From: Actinomycetota bacterium
Lineage (GTDB): Bacteria; Actinomycetota; Thermoleophilia; Gaiellales; Gaiellaceae
Length of the DNA: 7,754 nt
Direction: 5' to 3'
Assembly: GCA_019234175.1 (NCBI GenBank)
Contig: JAFALP010000144.1
Coordinates: 1-7,754 of the forward strand
The translations under genes were made by a program, and so were the position numbers. The notes beneath the pieces are model-generated. The model was given only the letters and a program-made list of their open reading frames with translations, did not search any database and was not told where the DNA came from. This document shows positions 1 to 6,666 of this stretch, in pieces (position 1 is the stretch's first letter; each line of letters opens with the position of its first letter).

Positions 1-616
1 CGACGAGCGCGCCGAGCACAGGGCCGAGGTAGTAGATCCAGCCTGCGCCCCAGAAGTTGCCGACCAGCTCGGGACCGAACGCGCGCGCCGGGTTCATCGC
101 CGCGCCGGTGAGCGGGCCGCCGAAGAAGACGTCCATCGTGATCGTGAGGCCGATGGCGAGGCCGGCGATCGACTTGAACGCGCCGCGCGGGTCGACGGCG
201 GTCGCAAACACGGCGACGACGAGGAAGAACGTCATGATCGCCTCGAGGACGAAGCCCCGTCCGGCGCCGATCGTGTGCACGGCCGGGATCGCGCCGTCGA
301 ACGCAGGCTTGTGCACGAGCCAGCGCAGGATCCCGGCGGCGATGACGGCGCCGCCGAACTGCGCGATCCAGTACACGCCCGCGAGGCGCGGCGTGATGCG
401 CCGGGTGGCGACGAAGCCGAGCGTGATGGCCGGGTTGAAGAGGCCGCCGGAGATGTGGCCGAAGTTCGAGACCATGATCCCGATCGCGAGGCCGTTGGCG
501 AGCGCGACGGCGACGATGTCGTGACCCGAGATCGCGCCCGCACCGCCGCCGATGAAGATCAGCGTGAACGTGCCGACGAACTCGGCGATGCCGCGGCGGA
601 GCGCGCTCTCCTCCAT
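1..616 (-). CDS. Aquaporin / MIP-family channel (3' end outside window)
   Basis: Membrane channel of the major intrinsic protein family, expected to pass water or small neutral solutes across the inner membrane. About 205 residues are visible; the C-terminus runs off the window. The N-terminal helix begins AEFVGTFTLIFIGGG (residues 11-25). The first half-helix is GHISGGLFNPAITLG with NPA at 61-63, and the second is GGPLTGAAMNPARAFGPE with NPA at 175-177 followed by the conserved Arg178. Hydrophobic stretches fit the six-helix fold. Aligning by hand to E. coli AqpZ, the selectivity-filter positions F43/H174/T183/R189 become N41/V163/A172/R178, closer to plant tonoplast (TIP-type) channels than to AqpZ or GlpF, so the solute is uncertain. 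The ATG at 616 was chosen because MEESALRRG leads directly into helix 1. There is no SD; a TACCCT hexamer lies 8 nt upstream. It is divergent from the zinc-ribbon gene. The family call is secure; the substrate is not. Confidence 0.93.
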   Translation of the reverse strand, partial: MEESALRRGIAEFVGTFTLIFIGGGAGAISGHDIVAVALANGLAIGIMVSNFGHISGGLFNPAITLGFVATRRITPRLAGVYWIAQFGGAVIAAGILRWLVHKPAFDGAIPAVHTIGAGRGFVLEAIMTFFLVVAVFATAVDPRGAFKSIAGLAIGLTITMDVFFGGPLTGAAMNPARAFGPELVGNFWGAGWIYYLGPVLGALV

Positions 617-623
617 CGACGCC

Positions 624-666
624 GAGGGTAGGCCCCGGGCCGGACGGAGGCCCTGCAGGTACCCTC
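624..666. promoter_or_regulatory. Symmetric divergent promoter candidate with 7-bp inverted repeat
   Basis: The 50-bp gap between the aquaporin start (616, minus) and the zinc-ribbon start (667 or 673, plus) is bounded by a perfect inverted repeat: GAGGGTA at 624-630 and TACCCTC at 660-666. Read on each strand, this places a TACCCT hexamer (TANNNT -10 consensus) 8 nt before the aquaporin ATG and 7 nt before the GTG at 673. An inner repeat GGCCC-C-GGGCC lies at 631-641. No recognisable TTGACA-like -35 is visible for either direction. Inference: two back-to-back promoters, or an operator shared by both genes. Confidence 0.35.
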
Positions 667-832
667 GTGCTCGTGGGGGAGTCGTTCCAGGTCGAGTGCC
701 CGCACTGCCGCAAGTCGTTCGCGGCAGAGCTGCTCGATGGCGCGGCGGCGCGCTACCGCGGCTTCAAGTGCCCGCACTGCAAGCTCTTCGTGCCGGCCGA
801 GCGGGTCGACCCGAAGACGCAGGAAACGCCGT

Positions 833-840
<8 letters not shown>
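667..840 (+). CDS. Small zinc-ribbon protein (57 aa)
   Basis: Short protein carrying two identical CPHC knuckles, C11/C14 and C35/C38 (numbered from the GTG at 667), separated by 20 residues, with the pattern [15 protein letters not shown]...[16 protein letters not shown]. This C-x2-C...C-x2-C layout with an aromatic after each knuckle resembles MJ0042/zinc-ribbon domains that fold around one zinc ion; no catalytic domain is attached. It is probably cytoplasmic, with no signal peptide or membrane helix. The start is uncertain: GTG at 667 has only a weak SD-like sequence, while GTG at 673 would sit 7 nt after a TACCCT hexamer and could be translated from a near-leaderless transcript (55 aa). 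The stop at 838-840 overlaps the end of the convergent sigma gene by 8 bp. The role is unknown. The paired cysteine knuckles are the main reason to believe this is a real gene. Confidence 0.72.
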
Positions 841-1936
<1,096 letters not shown>

Positions 1937-1944
1937 GTCGGCGA

Positions 1945-1949
1945 CCTCC
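1945..1949 (-). promoter_or_regulatory. Shine-Dalgarno of the sigma factor gene
   Basis: The minus strand reads GGAGG here, with 8 nt before the GTG codon at 1936-1934. It is the only strong SD seen at any start in the window and it fixes the sigma start. Confidence 0.75.
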
Positions 1950-2024
1950 GGCTGTTGGTGGTTTGGACAGCGTCGGGCCGGTCCCGCTCGTGCTTCTCCC
2001 CGGCCTCACCCTCGAAGTGGTCGG

Positions 2025-2053
2025 ATCTTAGTTACGGGTTACAGGTTCGTAAA
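2025..2053 (-). promoter_or_regulatory. Candidate sigma-70 promoter for the sigma factor gene
   Basis: On the minus strand, TTTACG (2053-2048, 4 of 6 to TTGACA) and TAAGAT (2030-2025, 4 of 6 to TATAAT and a full TANNNT) are separated by exactly 17 nt. The stretch is clearly more AT-rich than its surroundings. Transcription would start near 2018, leaving a leader of about 80 nt before the GTG at 1936. The -35 lies inside the last codons of the asparaginase gene and the -10 just after its stop, so the sigma gene may have its own promoter besides any read-through. Within the spacer GTTAC occurs twice as a direct repeat. No decisive terminator is visible in 1937-2038. Confidence 0.45.
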
Positions 2054-2914
2054 GACTGAGATTCCGATCTCGCCGACGACCTCTCCGCGGCTGTTCCGAA
2101 GCGTGTCGGTGGCCAGGTCCGGGACGTCGAGGAACGCCGCCAGTGCGGGGCCGAGCGGACGGGACGCTCCGTCTTCCGCCTTCAGCGCGACGCCGAGGTC
2201 GCCGTCGCCGGCGCAGAGGAGGCCCTCGGCGCCGCCCTTCGCGTACCAGGTCGGACGACGGTGCATGAGGCGGACGTCGGCGCCGTCCGGTCCGCCGACG
2301 AGCGCGGGATGCGCGCGCAGCGCGCGCGTGACGCGGTCGCCGCGGTCGAGCTGCGGGAGCCGGGAGAACGCGTGCGCCATCCGTTCGAGCGGATACGCGA
2401 ACGTGACGACGCCGCATCCGTCCGTTGCCGTTGCGAGCGGCTCCGATTGCGTCGCCTCGACGTGCGCGGCGAGGCATGCGCGCTGCACAGGGTGATCGGG
2501 GAGGCGGTAGTCGAGCGTCGGCCAGTCGTACGCGCGGCAGAGGGCGAGCATGCCGGAGTGCTTGCCGGAGCAGTTGTGGTCGATGCGGTGTGGCGGCCGC
2601 CCCTCCTGCAGGCCGCACTCGAGGTCCTCCTCCGTCGCCGGGGCCTTGGCGAGGAGCGCACGCACAGCCGCGAGCTGGTCGTCGTCGGCGCGGTGCGAGG
2701 CGGACGCGATCGCGAGGTCGCGTTCGTCCAGGTCCCCGCGTGCGCGCGCGAGGGGCAGCGCCTGGATCGGCTTCGACGAGCTGCGCATGAAGCACGTGAG
2801 GTGCGGGTCGCCGGCGGCTGCGACGATCTCTCCATCGCGCACGGCGACGGCGTGAACCCGGTGCCGCGCCTCGACGAATCCGTTGCGGCGCACCTCGACG
2901 ACGATGGGATCCAC
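2039..2914 (-). CDS. L-asparaginase, Asparaginase_II (Rhizobium etli type) family
   Basis: Hydrolyses L-asparagine to aspartate and ammonia in the cytoplasm if active. The 291-residue product belongs to the thermolabile Rhizobium-type family, unrelated in sequence to E. coli AnsA/AnsB. Visible family motifs are RSSSKPIQALPL (44-55, nucleophile region, S45 and K48), ASASH (70-74), HNCSGKHSGML (113-123, C115 and K118), DGCG (165-168) and KGGAEG (226-231). Together these match the Ser-Lys pairs and the Cys/Lys/Asp/Cys metal-site residues known from R. etli ReAV. No signal peptide. It is slightly shorter than many relatives, mostly in loops. The start is GTG at 2914 (VDPIVVEVRRNG); there is no SD, but a TAGGCT hexamer lies 8 nt upstream. 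It is divergent from the ArsR-like regulator and followed by the sigma gene on the same strand. Function is assigned by family; substrate has not been shown. Confidence 0.92.
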   Translation of the reverse strand: MDPIVVEVRRNGFVEARHRVHAVAVRDGEIVAAAGDPHLTCFMRSSSKPIQALPLARARGDLDERDLAIASASHRADDDQLAAVRALLAKAPATEEDLECGLQEGRPPHRIDHNCSGKHSGMLALCRAYDWPTLDYRLPDHPVQRACLAAHVEATQSEPLATATDGCGVVTFAYPLERMAHAFSRLPQLDRGDRVTRALRAHPALVGGPDGADVRLMHRRPTWYAKGGAEGLLCAGDGDLGVALKAEDGASRPLGPALAAFLDVPDLATDTLRNSRGEVVGEIGISVFTNL

Positions 2915-2922
2915 GGCGGCGC

Positions 2923-2928
2923 AGCCTA
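2923..2928 (-). promoter_or_regulatory. Candidate -10 element of the asparaginase gene
   Basis: The minus strand reads TAGGCT (TANNNT) with 8 nt before the GTG at 2914. No good -35 is seen; a -35 at normal distance would fall at about 2946-2951, inside the first direct repeat of the regulator's operator array. The hexamer alone is weak evidence. Confidence 0.3.
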
Positions 2929-2941
2929 GTCGCGCTCGCGA

Positions 2942-2983
2942 ATGGTCGGGATTTGCCGTATGGTCGGGATATGCCGACCATAC
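2942..2983. promoter_or_regulatory. Operator-like array: 17-bp direct repeat plus perfect 10-bp palindrome
   Basis: ATGGTCGGGATTTGCCG (2942-2958) recurs as ATGGTCGGGATATGCCG (2960-2976), one mismatch, with an 18-bp period, so the copies are nearly two helical turns apart. The second copy forms the left arm of a perfect inverted repeat: GTATGGTCGG (2958-2967), a 6-nt spacer, CCGACCATAC (2974-2983). The regulator's ATG (2971) lies in the spacer. A TATGGT hexamer at 2959-2964 fits a -10 whose transcript would begin at A2971, that is, leaderless. A dimeric winged-helix protein binding here would cover the promoter and start of its own gene, and the first repeat would cover the presumed -35 of the divergent asparaginase gene. 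The repeats are seen directly; binding is inferred. Confidence 0.65.
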
Positions 2984-3501
2984 CCGACTACGAGCTGGCG
3001 GAGACGATGCACGTCCGCGCTCCCGAGCAGCTGCGCGCGCTCGCGGACGACGTGCGCGGATCCATCCTCGCGCTCCTCCGCGAGCGCGCGTACTCGACGC
3101 AGCAGCTGTCGCGAGAGCTGGACATGCCGAAGGGCACTGTCGGCCACCACCTGAAGGTGCTCGAGTCGGCCGGGCTCGTGCACGTCGTGCGCACGCGGCA
3201 GGTGCGCGCGGTCACGGAGAAGTTCTACGGGCGCACCGCGAAGCTCTTCCTCTTCGAGACGGAGGACCCGGAGGACGAGCGCGCCATCGGCACCTCCATC
3301 CTCCACCGGGCCGCGAGCGAGCTCGAGCGCTCGCCGCACGGGACCGGCTTCGGGCACCCGAAGGCCTCGCTCACGCCCGGGGACGTCGAGCGCATCGAGC
3401 GCCGCCTGCACAGGCTCATGAACGACTTCCTCGCGGCGGATTCCGCGGACGGCGAGCCGTACGCGCTCGTCGCCGCGATGTACCGGCGGCCGGATGCGTA
3501 G
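2971..3501 (+). CDS. ArsR-like winged-helix transcriptional regulator
   Basis: DNA-binding protein of 176 residues. Residues 15-85 form an ArsR/HTH_20-type winged helix: RAPEQLRALADDVRGSILALL, the helix-turn-helix YSTQQLSRELDMPKGTVGHHLKVLESAGL (41-69), and a wing with VRTRQVRAVTEKFYG. The C-terminal half (about 90-176) is a helical region of unassigned function ending GEPYALVAAMYRRPDA. There is not one cysteine, so it does not sense metal through the CxC thiols of classical ArsR/SmtB proteins. The ATG at 2971 was preferred to an in-frame TTG at 2953: there is no SD for either, and a TATGGT -10 places +1 exactly on the ATG. The start lies within a perfect palindrome, suggesting autoregulation. 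The stop overlaps the MFS start by 8 nt, so the exporter is the most likely target. The effector is unknown. Confidence 0.88.
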   Translation: MPTIPDYELAETMHVRAPEQLRALADDVRGSILALLRERAYSTQQLSRELDMPKGTVGHHLKVLESAGLVHVVRTRQVRAVTEKFYGRTAKLFLFETEDPEDERAIGTSILHRAASELERSPHGTGFGHPKASLTPGDVERIERRLHRLMNDFLAADSADGEPYALVAAMYRRPDA

Positions 3502-4822
3502 GCTGCGCCGCCCGACCGGCGGCCTGTGGTCACACCCCGACTTCGTCAAGCTGTGGACGGGCCAGTCGATCAGCGAGCTCGGATCGCAGGTCTCGCAGCT
3601 CGCCATCCCGTGGCTCGCCGCCGTCGGCCTGCACGCGAGCCCGATCGCGTTCTCGCTCATCGGCGTCCTCGGCTTCCTGCCGTTCATCCTCTTCGCGCTG
3701 CCGGCCGGCGTGTGGGTCGACCGCCTCCGCCGCCGGCAGATCCTCATCGTGGGCGACTCCGCGCGCGCAGTCCTCCTCGCCCTCATTCCGTTCCTGTGGG
3801 CGATCGGCGTCCTCCGCATCTGGGAGCTGCTCGTCCTGCAGTTCGCGATCGGCGTCTTCACCGTCTTCTTCGACGTCGCGTACCAGTCCTACCTCCCCGC
3901 GCTCATCGAGCGGGAGCACCTCGTGGACGGGAACTCGAAGCTGCAGCTCACGGTCTCCGTCGCACAGGTGGCAGGGCCGAGCCTGTCGGGCGGGCTCATC
4001 GCGGCCATCACCGCGCCGTACGCGATCCTCGTCGACTCCGCGAGCTTCATCGCGTCGGCGGCCTTCATGGTGCGCATGCGCCATCGCGAGAATCTCCCCC
4101 GGCACGACGCGGACGAGTCGCGCCCGAAGATGTGGCCGCAGGTGAAGGAGGGCCTCACCTGGGTCCTCGGAAACCGGAACCTCCGCTCGATCGCGGGTTG
4201 CACGGGGACGTCGAACTTCTTCGGCCAGTTCGTCTTCGCGGTCTTCATCCTCTACGCGGTCCGCGTTCTGCATCTGTCCTCGCTCGAGGTCGGCGCGGTC
4301 TTCGCCGTCGGCTCGGTCGGTTCGATCGCGGGCGCGCTGCTCGCCAACCGCATCCAGAAACGCATCGGCGTGGGGAACGCAATCGTCGCCACCTCGATCC
4401 TCTTCTCGGCCGGCCTCATCGCGTTCCCGCTCGCCCCCCGGTCGTTCCCGCTCCCCGCCCTCATGGCCGGCATGGCCGTCTTCGGCGTCTCCGCGGTCGC
4501 GTACAACATCGTCCAGGTGAGCTACCGGCAGGCGATCACGCCCGAGCGCCTGCAGGGACGGATGAACGCCGCCATGCGCTGGATCGTGTGGGGCACGATC
4601 CCGCTCGGCACGCTCGCCGGCGGCGCGATCGCGCAGACGTTCACCCTGAAGACGGCTCTCTGGGTGGGCGCGATCGGCAATATCCCGACGTTTCTCTGGG
4701 TCGTGCTCTCGCCGCTACGCTCGATCAGGACGATGCCCCAGCCGGTCGACGAAGTCCCGATTCTCCCGGGCGGCCTGGTCGAGGGAACGCCGCTTCCCGA
4801 GCCGGCCCCCACCGATGCCTGA
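3494..4822 (+). CDS. MFS exporter, EntS/MFS_3-like
   Basis: Integral inner-membrane transporter of 442 residues with about 12 predicted hydrophobic helices, probably an exporter driven by the proton gradient. The N-terminus FVKLWTGQSISELGSQVSQLAIPWLA (17-42) is typical of this branch. The motif-A-like loop GVWVDRLRRRQILIVGD (72-88) lies between helices 2 and 3. The family segment VSYRQAITPERLQGRMNAAMRWIVWGTIPLG (342-372) begins the last helical bundle. The C-terminal 35 residues form a Pro-rich polar tail. These features match MFS_3 / enterobactin-exporter-like and macrolide-efflux-like proteins, but the substrate cannot be told from sequence. ATG at 3494 overlaps the regulator's stop by 8 nt (ATGCGTAG), so translational coupling is likely, and the pair looks like a classic repressor plus efflux pump unit. 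The 3' end overlaps the Fpg/Nei gene by another 8 nt. Confidence 0.92.
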   Translation: MRRLRRPTGGLWSHPDFVKLWTGQSISELGSQVSQLAIPWLAAVGLHASPIAFSLIGVLGFLPFILFALPAGVWVDRLRRRQILIVGDSARAVLLALIPFLWAIGVLRIWELLVLQFAIGVFTVFFDVAYQSYLPALIEREHLVDGNSKLQLTVSVAQVAGPSLSGGLIAAITAPYAILVDSASFIASAAFMVRMRHRENLPRHDADESRPKMWPQVKEGLTWVLGNRNLRSIAGCTGTSNFFGQFVFAVFILYAVRVLHLSSLEVGAVFAVGSVGSIAGALLANRIQKRIGVGNAIVATSILFSAGLIAFPLAPRSFPLPALMAGMAVFGVSAVAYNIVQVSYRQAITPERLQGRMNAAMRWIVWGTIPLGTLAGGAIAQTFTLKTALWVGAIGNIPTFLWVVLSPLRSIRTMPQPVDEVPILPGGLVEGTPLPEPAPTDA

Positions 4823-5642
4823 GCTTCCCGAGATGGAGGCGTGGCGCCGCCGGCTCGACGGGCCCGTCTCGGCGTTCCCGGTCGTGAAGGCGGGGCCGGC
4901 GCACATCGCCACGCTGAAGACGTTCGACCCGCCGCTGGCGACGCTCGAAGGACGGAAGCTGCGCGGGGCGGAGCGGCGCGGCAAGCGGCTGTTCTTCCCG
5001 ACCGAGGACGGCGAGCTCGTCCTCGTCGTCCACCTGATGACGTCGGGCCGCCTCAAGTTCCTGCGGGCGGGCGAGAAGGCGCCGAAGGTGCCCGCGTTCG
5101 CGCTCGAGTTCGAGGGCGGCTCCAAGCTCGTCCTCACCGAGAACGCGCGGCGTAAGCGCGCCGGCGTCTGGCTGCTCACGCCCGAGGCGGCCGAGGAAGA
5201 GGTCGCCCATCTCGGCCCCGAGGCGCTCGGCATCGGCGAGGCCGCGCTCGCGGACATCCTGCGGCGGGAGTCGCACCGGCTCCACCCGCTGCTCCGCGAC
5301 CAGCGCGCGATCGCCGGCATCGGCCGCGCGTGGTCGAACGAGATCCTCCACGACGCGAAGCTCTCCCCGTACGCGCTCTCCACCGACCTCGACGACGCCG
5401 AGATCGCGCGCCTCGCCGCCTCGATCGACAGCGAGCTCGCACGCGGGCTCGCGCTGCGCGAGGAAGGCGCGTCCGACGAGCGGACGTACCGCATCCACGA
5501 CAAGCTCGGCCAGCCGTGCGACGTCGACGGCACGCCGATCGCGCGCGTCGACTTCGAGGAGCACACGATCTACTACTGCCCCACCTGCCAAACCGGAGGA
5601 CGGATCCTCAAGGACCGGCGGCTGTCGCGGCTCCTGCGATAA
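4815..5642 (+). CDS. Divergent Fpg/Nei-family DNA glycosylase
   Basis: Base-excision repair glycosylase/AP-lyase family, acting on oxidised bases. The 275 residues begin MPELPE, giving the N-terminal Pro2 nucleophile and Glu3; Lys57 in RRGKRLFF matches the conserved catalytic-domain lysine, and HLMTSGRLKF (73-82) matches the HLxMSGR segment. The helix-two-turn-helix region reads IAGIGRAWSNEILHDAKLSP, a variant of the canonical GNIYASE with Arg171 in place of the DNA-contacting Asn. The C-terminal zinc finger is C235-x2-D238...C255-x2-C258, so the second cysteine is Asp, and His250 stands where canonical Fpg has the finger Arg. The tail QTGGRILKDRRLSRLLR resembles an actinobacterial Fpg/Nei subgroup. 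It is the same length as ordinary Fpg. The start overlaps the MFS stop by 8 nt (ATGCCTGA) and has no SD. Activity on 8-oxoG versus other lesions cannot be predicted. Confidence 0.9.
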   Translation: MPELPEMEAWRRRLDGPVSAFPVVKAGPAHIATLKTFDPPLATLEGRKLRGAERRGKRLFFPTEDGELVLVVHLMTSGRLKFLRAGEKAPKVPAFALEFEGGSKLVLTENARRKRAGVWLLTPEAAEEEVAHLGPEALGIGEAALADILRRESHRLHPLLRDQRAIAGIGRAWSNEILHDAKLSPYALSTDLDDAEIARLAASIDSELARGLALREEGASDERTYRIHDKLGQPCDVDGTPIARVDFEEHTIYYCPTCQTGGRILKDRRLSRLLR

Positions 5643-5648
5643 TGCGGC

Positions 5649-6041
5649 ATGCCCCTGGTCTCCGACCTCATGGTGCGTGACGTGCTCACCGTCGAGCCGT
5701 CGGACACGATCGGCGAGGCGGCCGAGAAGATGCACGCCGCCAACGTCGGCGCCGTGGTCGTCGTCGAGGACATGGTGCGGATCGTCGGGATCGTCACCGA
5801 GCGCGACCTCCTCCGCGCCGTCGCGGCGCGGACGCGCGCGGCCGAGGCCCGCGTGCGGCAGTGGATGACGCCGAACCCGGTGACCATCGACCCGGACACG
5901 GAGGTCGAGGACGCCGCGCGGATCATGTTCGACAACAACTTCCGCCACCTGCCCGTCGTCAAGGACGGCCGGGCGCTCGGGATCGTCAGCCTGCGGCTGC
6001 TCGCCCGCTGGGCCTTCGACTCCGTCCACACCGCTCACTAG
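5649..6041 (+). CDS. Tandem CBS-domain protein
   Basis: A 130-residue cytoplasmic protein made only of two CBS domains, a Bateman module that usually binds adenosine nucleotides (AMP, ATP, SAM) and signals energy state. CBS1 spans about 4-58 (MVRDVLTVEPSDTIGEAAEKM...GIVTERDLLRAV) and CBS2 about 69-122 (VRQWMTPNPVTIDPDTEVEDAARIM...HLPVVKDGRALGIVSLRLL). CBS1 keeps the TERD motif (50-53) whose Thr/Asp commonly contact ribose; CBS2 has SLRL at the same place, so a single high-affinity site may remain. No enzyme or transporter domain is fused, so any partner is a separate protein. ATG at 5649 follows the Fpg/Nei stop by 6 nt with no SD; it is probably co-transcribed and translated by re-initiation. 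The target is unknown. Confidence 0.92.
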   Translation: MPLVSDLMVRDVLTVEPSDTIGEAAEKMHAANVGAVVVVEDMVRIVGIVTERDLLRAVAARTRAAEARVRQWMTPNPVTIDPDTEVEDAARIMFDNNFRHLPVVKDGRALGIVSLRLLARWAFDSVHTAH

Positions 6042-6044
6042 GGT
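6039..6044 (+). promoter_or_regulatory. TAGGGT ahead of the thymidine kinase gene
   Basis: TAGGGT lies 7 nt before the GTG at 6052 and fits TANNNT, so it could be an internal promoter giving a near-leaderless tdk message. Equally, the AGGG within it may act as a weak SD, and its TAG is the stop codon of the CBS gene. The two readings cannot be separated here. Confidence 0.25.
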
Positions 6045-6051
6045 CCCCGCC

Positions 6052-6666
6052 GTGATCCGTCTGCTGCCCGAGCGAGGGGGCTGGCTCGAGGTCGTCTGCG
6101 GCCCGATGTTCAGCGGGAAGAGCGAGGAGCTGATCCGGCGCCTGCGGCGCGCCGAGATCGCCGGACAGCGCGCGCTCATCGTGAAGCCGCGCATCGACGA
6201 CCGCTACGACATCGGCCACGTCGTCAGCCACGCGGGCGCGAAGATGCGCGCCGTCGCCGTCGGCCGCCCCGAGGAGATCGCCGGGCTCGCGGAGGGGTAC
6301 GCGGCGATCGGCATCGACGAGGTGCAGTTCTTCGCCGACAGCATCGTCGGCGTGATCGAGCAGCTCGTCGAGCGCGGCGCGCGCGTGGTCGTCGCCGGCC
6401 TCGACCAGGACTTCCGCGGCCTGCCGTTCGGCTCGCTCCCCGAGCTGCTCTGCCGCGCCGAGCTCGTGGACAAGCTGCAGGCGGTGTGCCACCGCTGCGG
6501 CGGCCCGGCGACGATGACCCAGCGTCTCGTCGACGGCGAGCCCGCTCCCGCCGACGGGGAGACGATCGTGGTGGGCGCGCTCGACTCGTACGAGGCGCGC
6601 TGCCGCTCGTGTCACGCGCTCGCGCCGTCGTCGACGATCTCGACGACGCTTCGCGCGGGCGCGTAG
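6052..6666 (+). CDS. tdk: Thymidine kinase, type II (TK1-like)
   Basis: Phosphorylates thymidine (and deoxyuridine) to the monophosphate with ATP in the pyrimidine salvage pathway. The 204 residues show the type II layout: P-loop GPMFSGKS (17-24), lid region around YDIGHVVSHAGAKM (52-65), DEVQFF (89-94) with catalytic Glu90, and GLDQDFRGLPFGSLP (116-130). A structural zinc site follows, C146-x2-C149 (CHRCGGPATMTQRLVDG) and C184-x2-C187 (YEARCRSCH). The usual tdk length is about 190-210 residues, so it is complete. The GTG start at 6052 places the P-loop at the normal distance from the N-terminus; ATG is absent nearby. It sits 10 nt after the CBS gene and ends in a 55-bp tail-to-tail overlap with the epimerase-like gene. 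The overlapped tdk codons follow the last zinc cysteine and encode only the flexible tail. Confidence 0.96.
   Translation: MIRLLPERGGWLEVVCGPMFSGKSEELIRRLRRAEIAGQRALIVKPRIDDRYDIGHVVSHAGAKMRAVAVGRPEEIAGLAEGYAAIGIDEVQFFADSIVGVIEQLVERGARVVVAGLDQDFRGLPFGSLPELLCRAELVDKLQAVCHRCGGPATMTQRLVDGEPAPADGETIVVGALDSYEARCRSCHALAPSSTISTTLRAGA

Noticed and set aside
57..524. Plus-strand open frame opposite the aquaporin
   Set aside because: The minus strand carries both NPA motifs, so this is a shadow.
2059..2072. GAGAT-TCCG-ATCTC hairpin near the asparaginase end as a terminator
   Set aside because: The stem is only 5 bp, lies inside coding sequence and has no T-run on either strand.
2953..2970. Alternative TTG start for the ArsR-like regulator
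   Set aside because: No SD precedes it, it would add six residues encoded by the operator repeats, and the ATG at 2971 fits a TATGGT -10 at leaderless distance.
2971..3501. Arsenic or metal resistance operon
   Set aside because: The regulator has no cysteines and the neighbour is an MFS exporter, not ArsB/Acr3 or a P-type ATPase.
2883..4145. Plus-strand open frame (420 codons) across the regulator and MFS genes
   Set aside because: Arg/Ala/Ser-rich shadow in a second frame of two well-supported genes.
4815..5642. Calling the glycosylase gene mutM outright
   Set aside because: The altered zinc finger and Asn-to-Arg change make canonical 8-oxoG specificity unsafe to assume.
4725..6194. Minus-strand open frame (489 codons) opposite Fpg/Nei and CBS genes
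   Set aside because: Antisense shadow; composition is dominated by Arg/Asp/Ala/Glu and no motif is visible.
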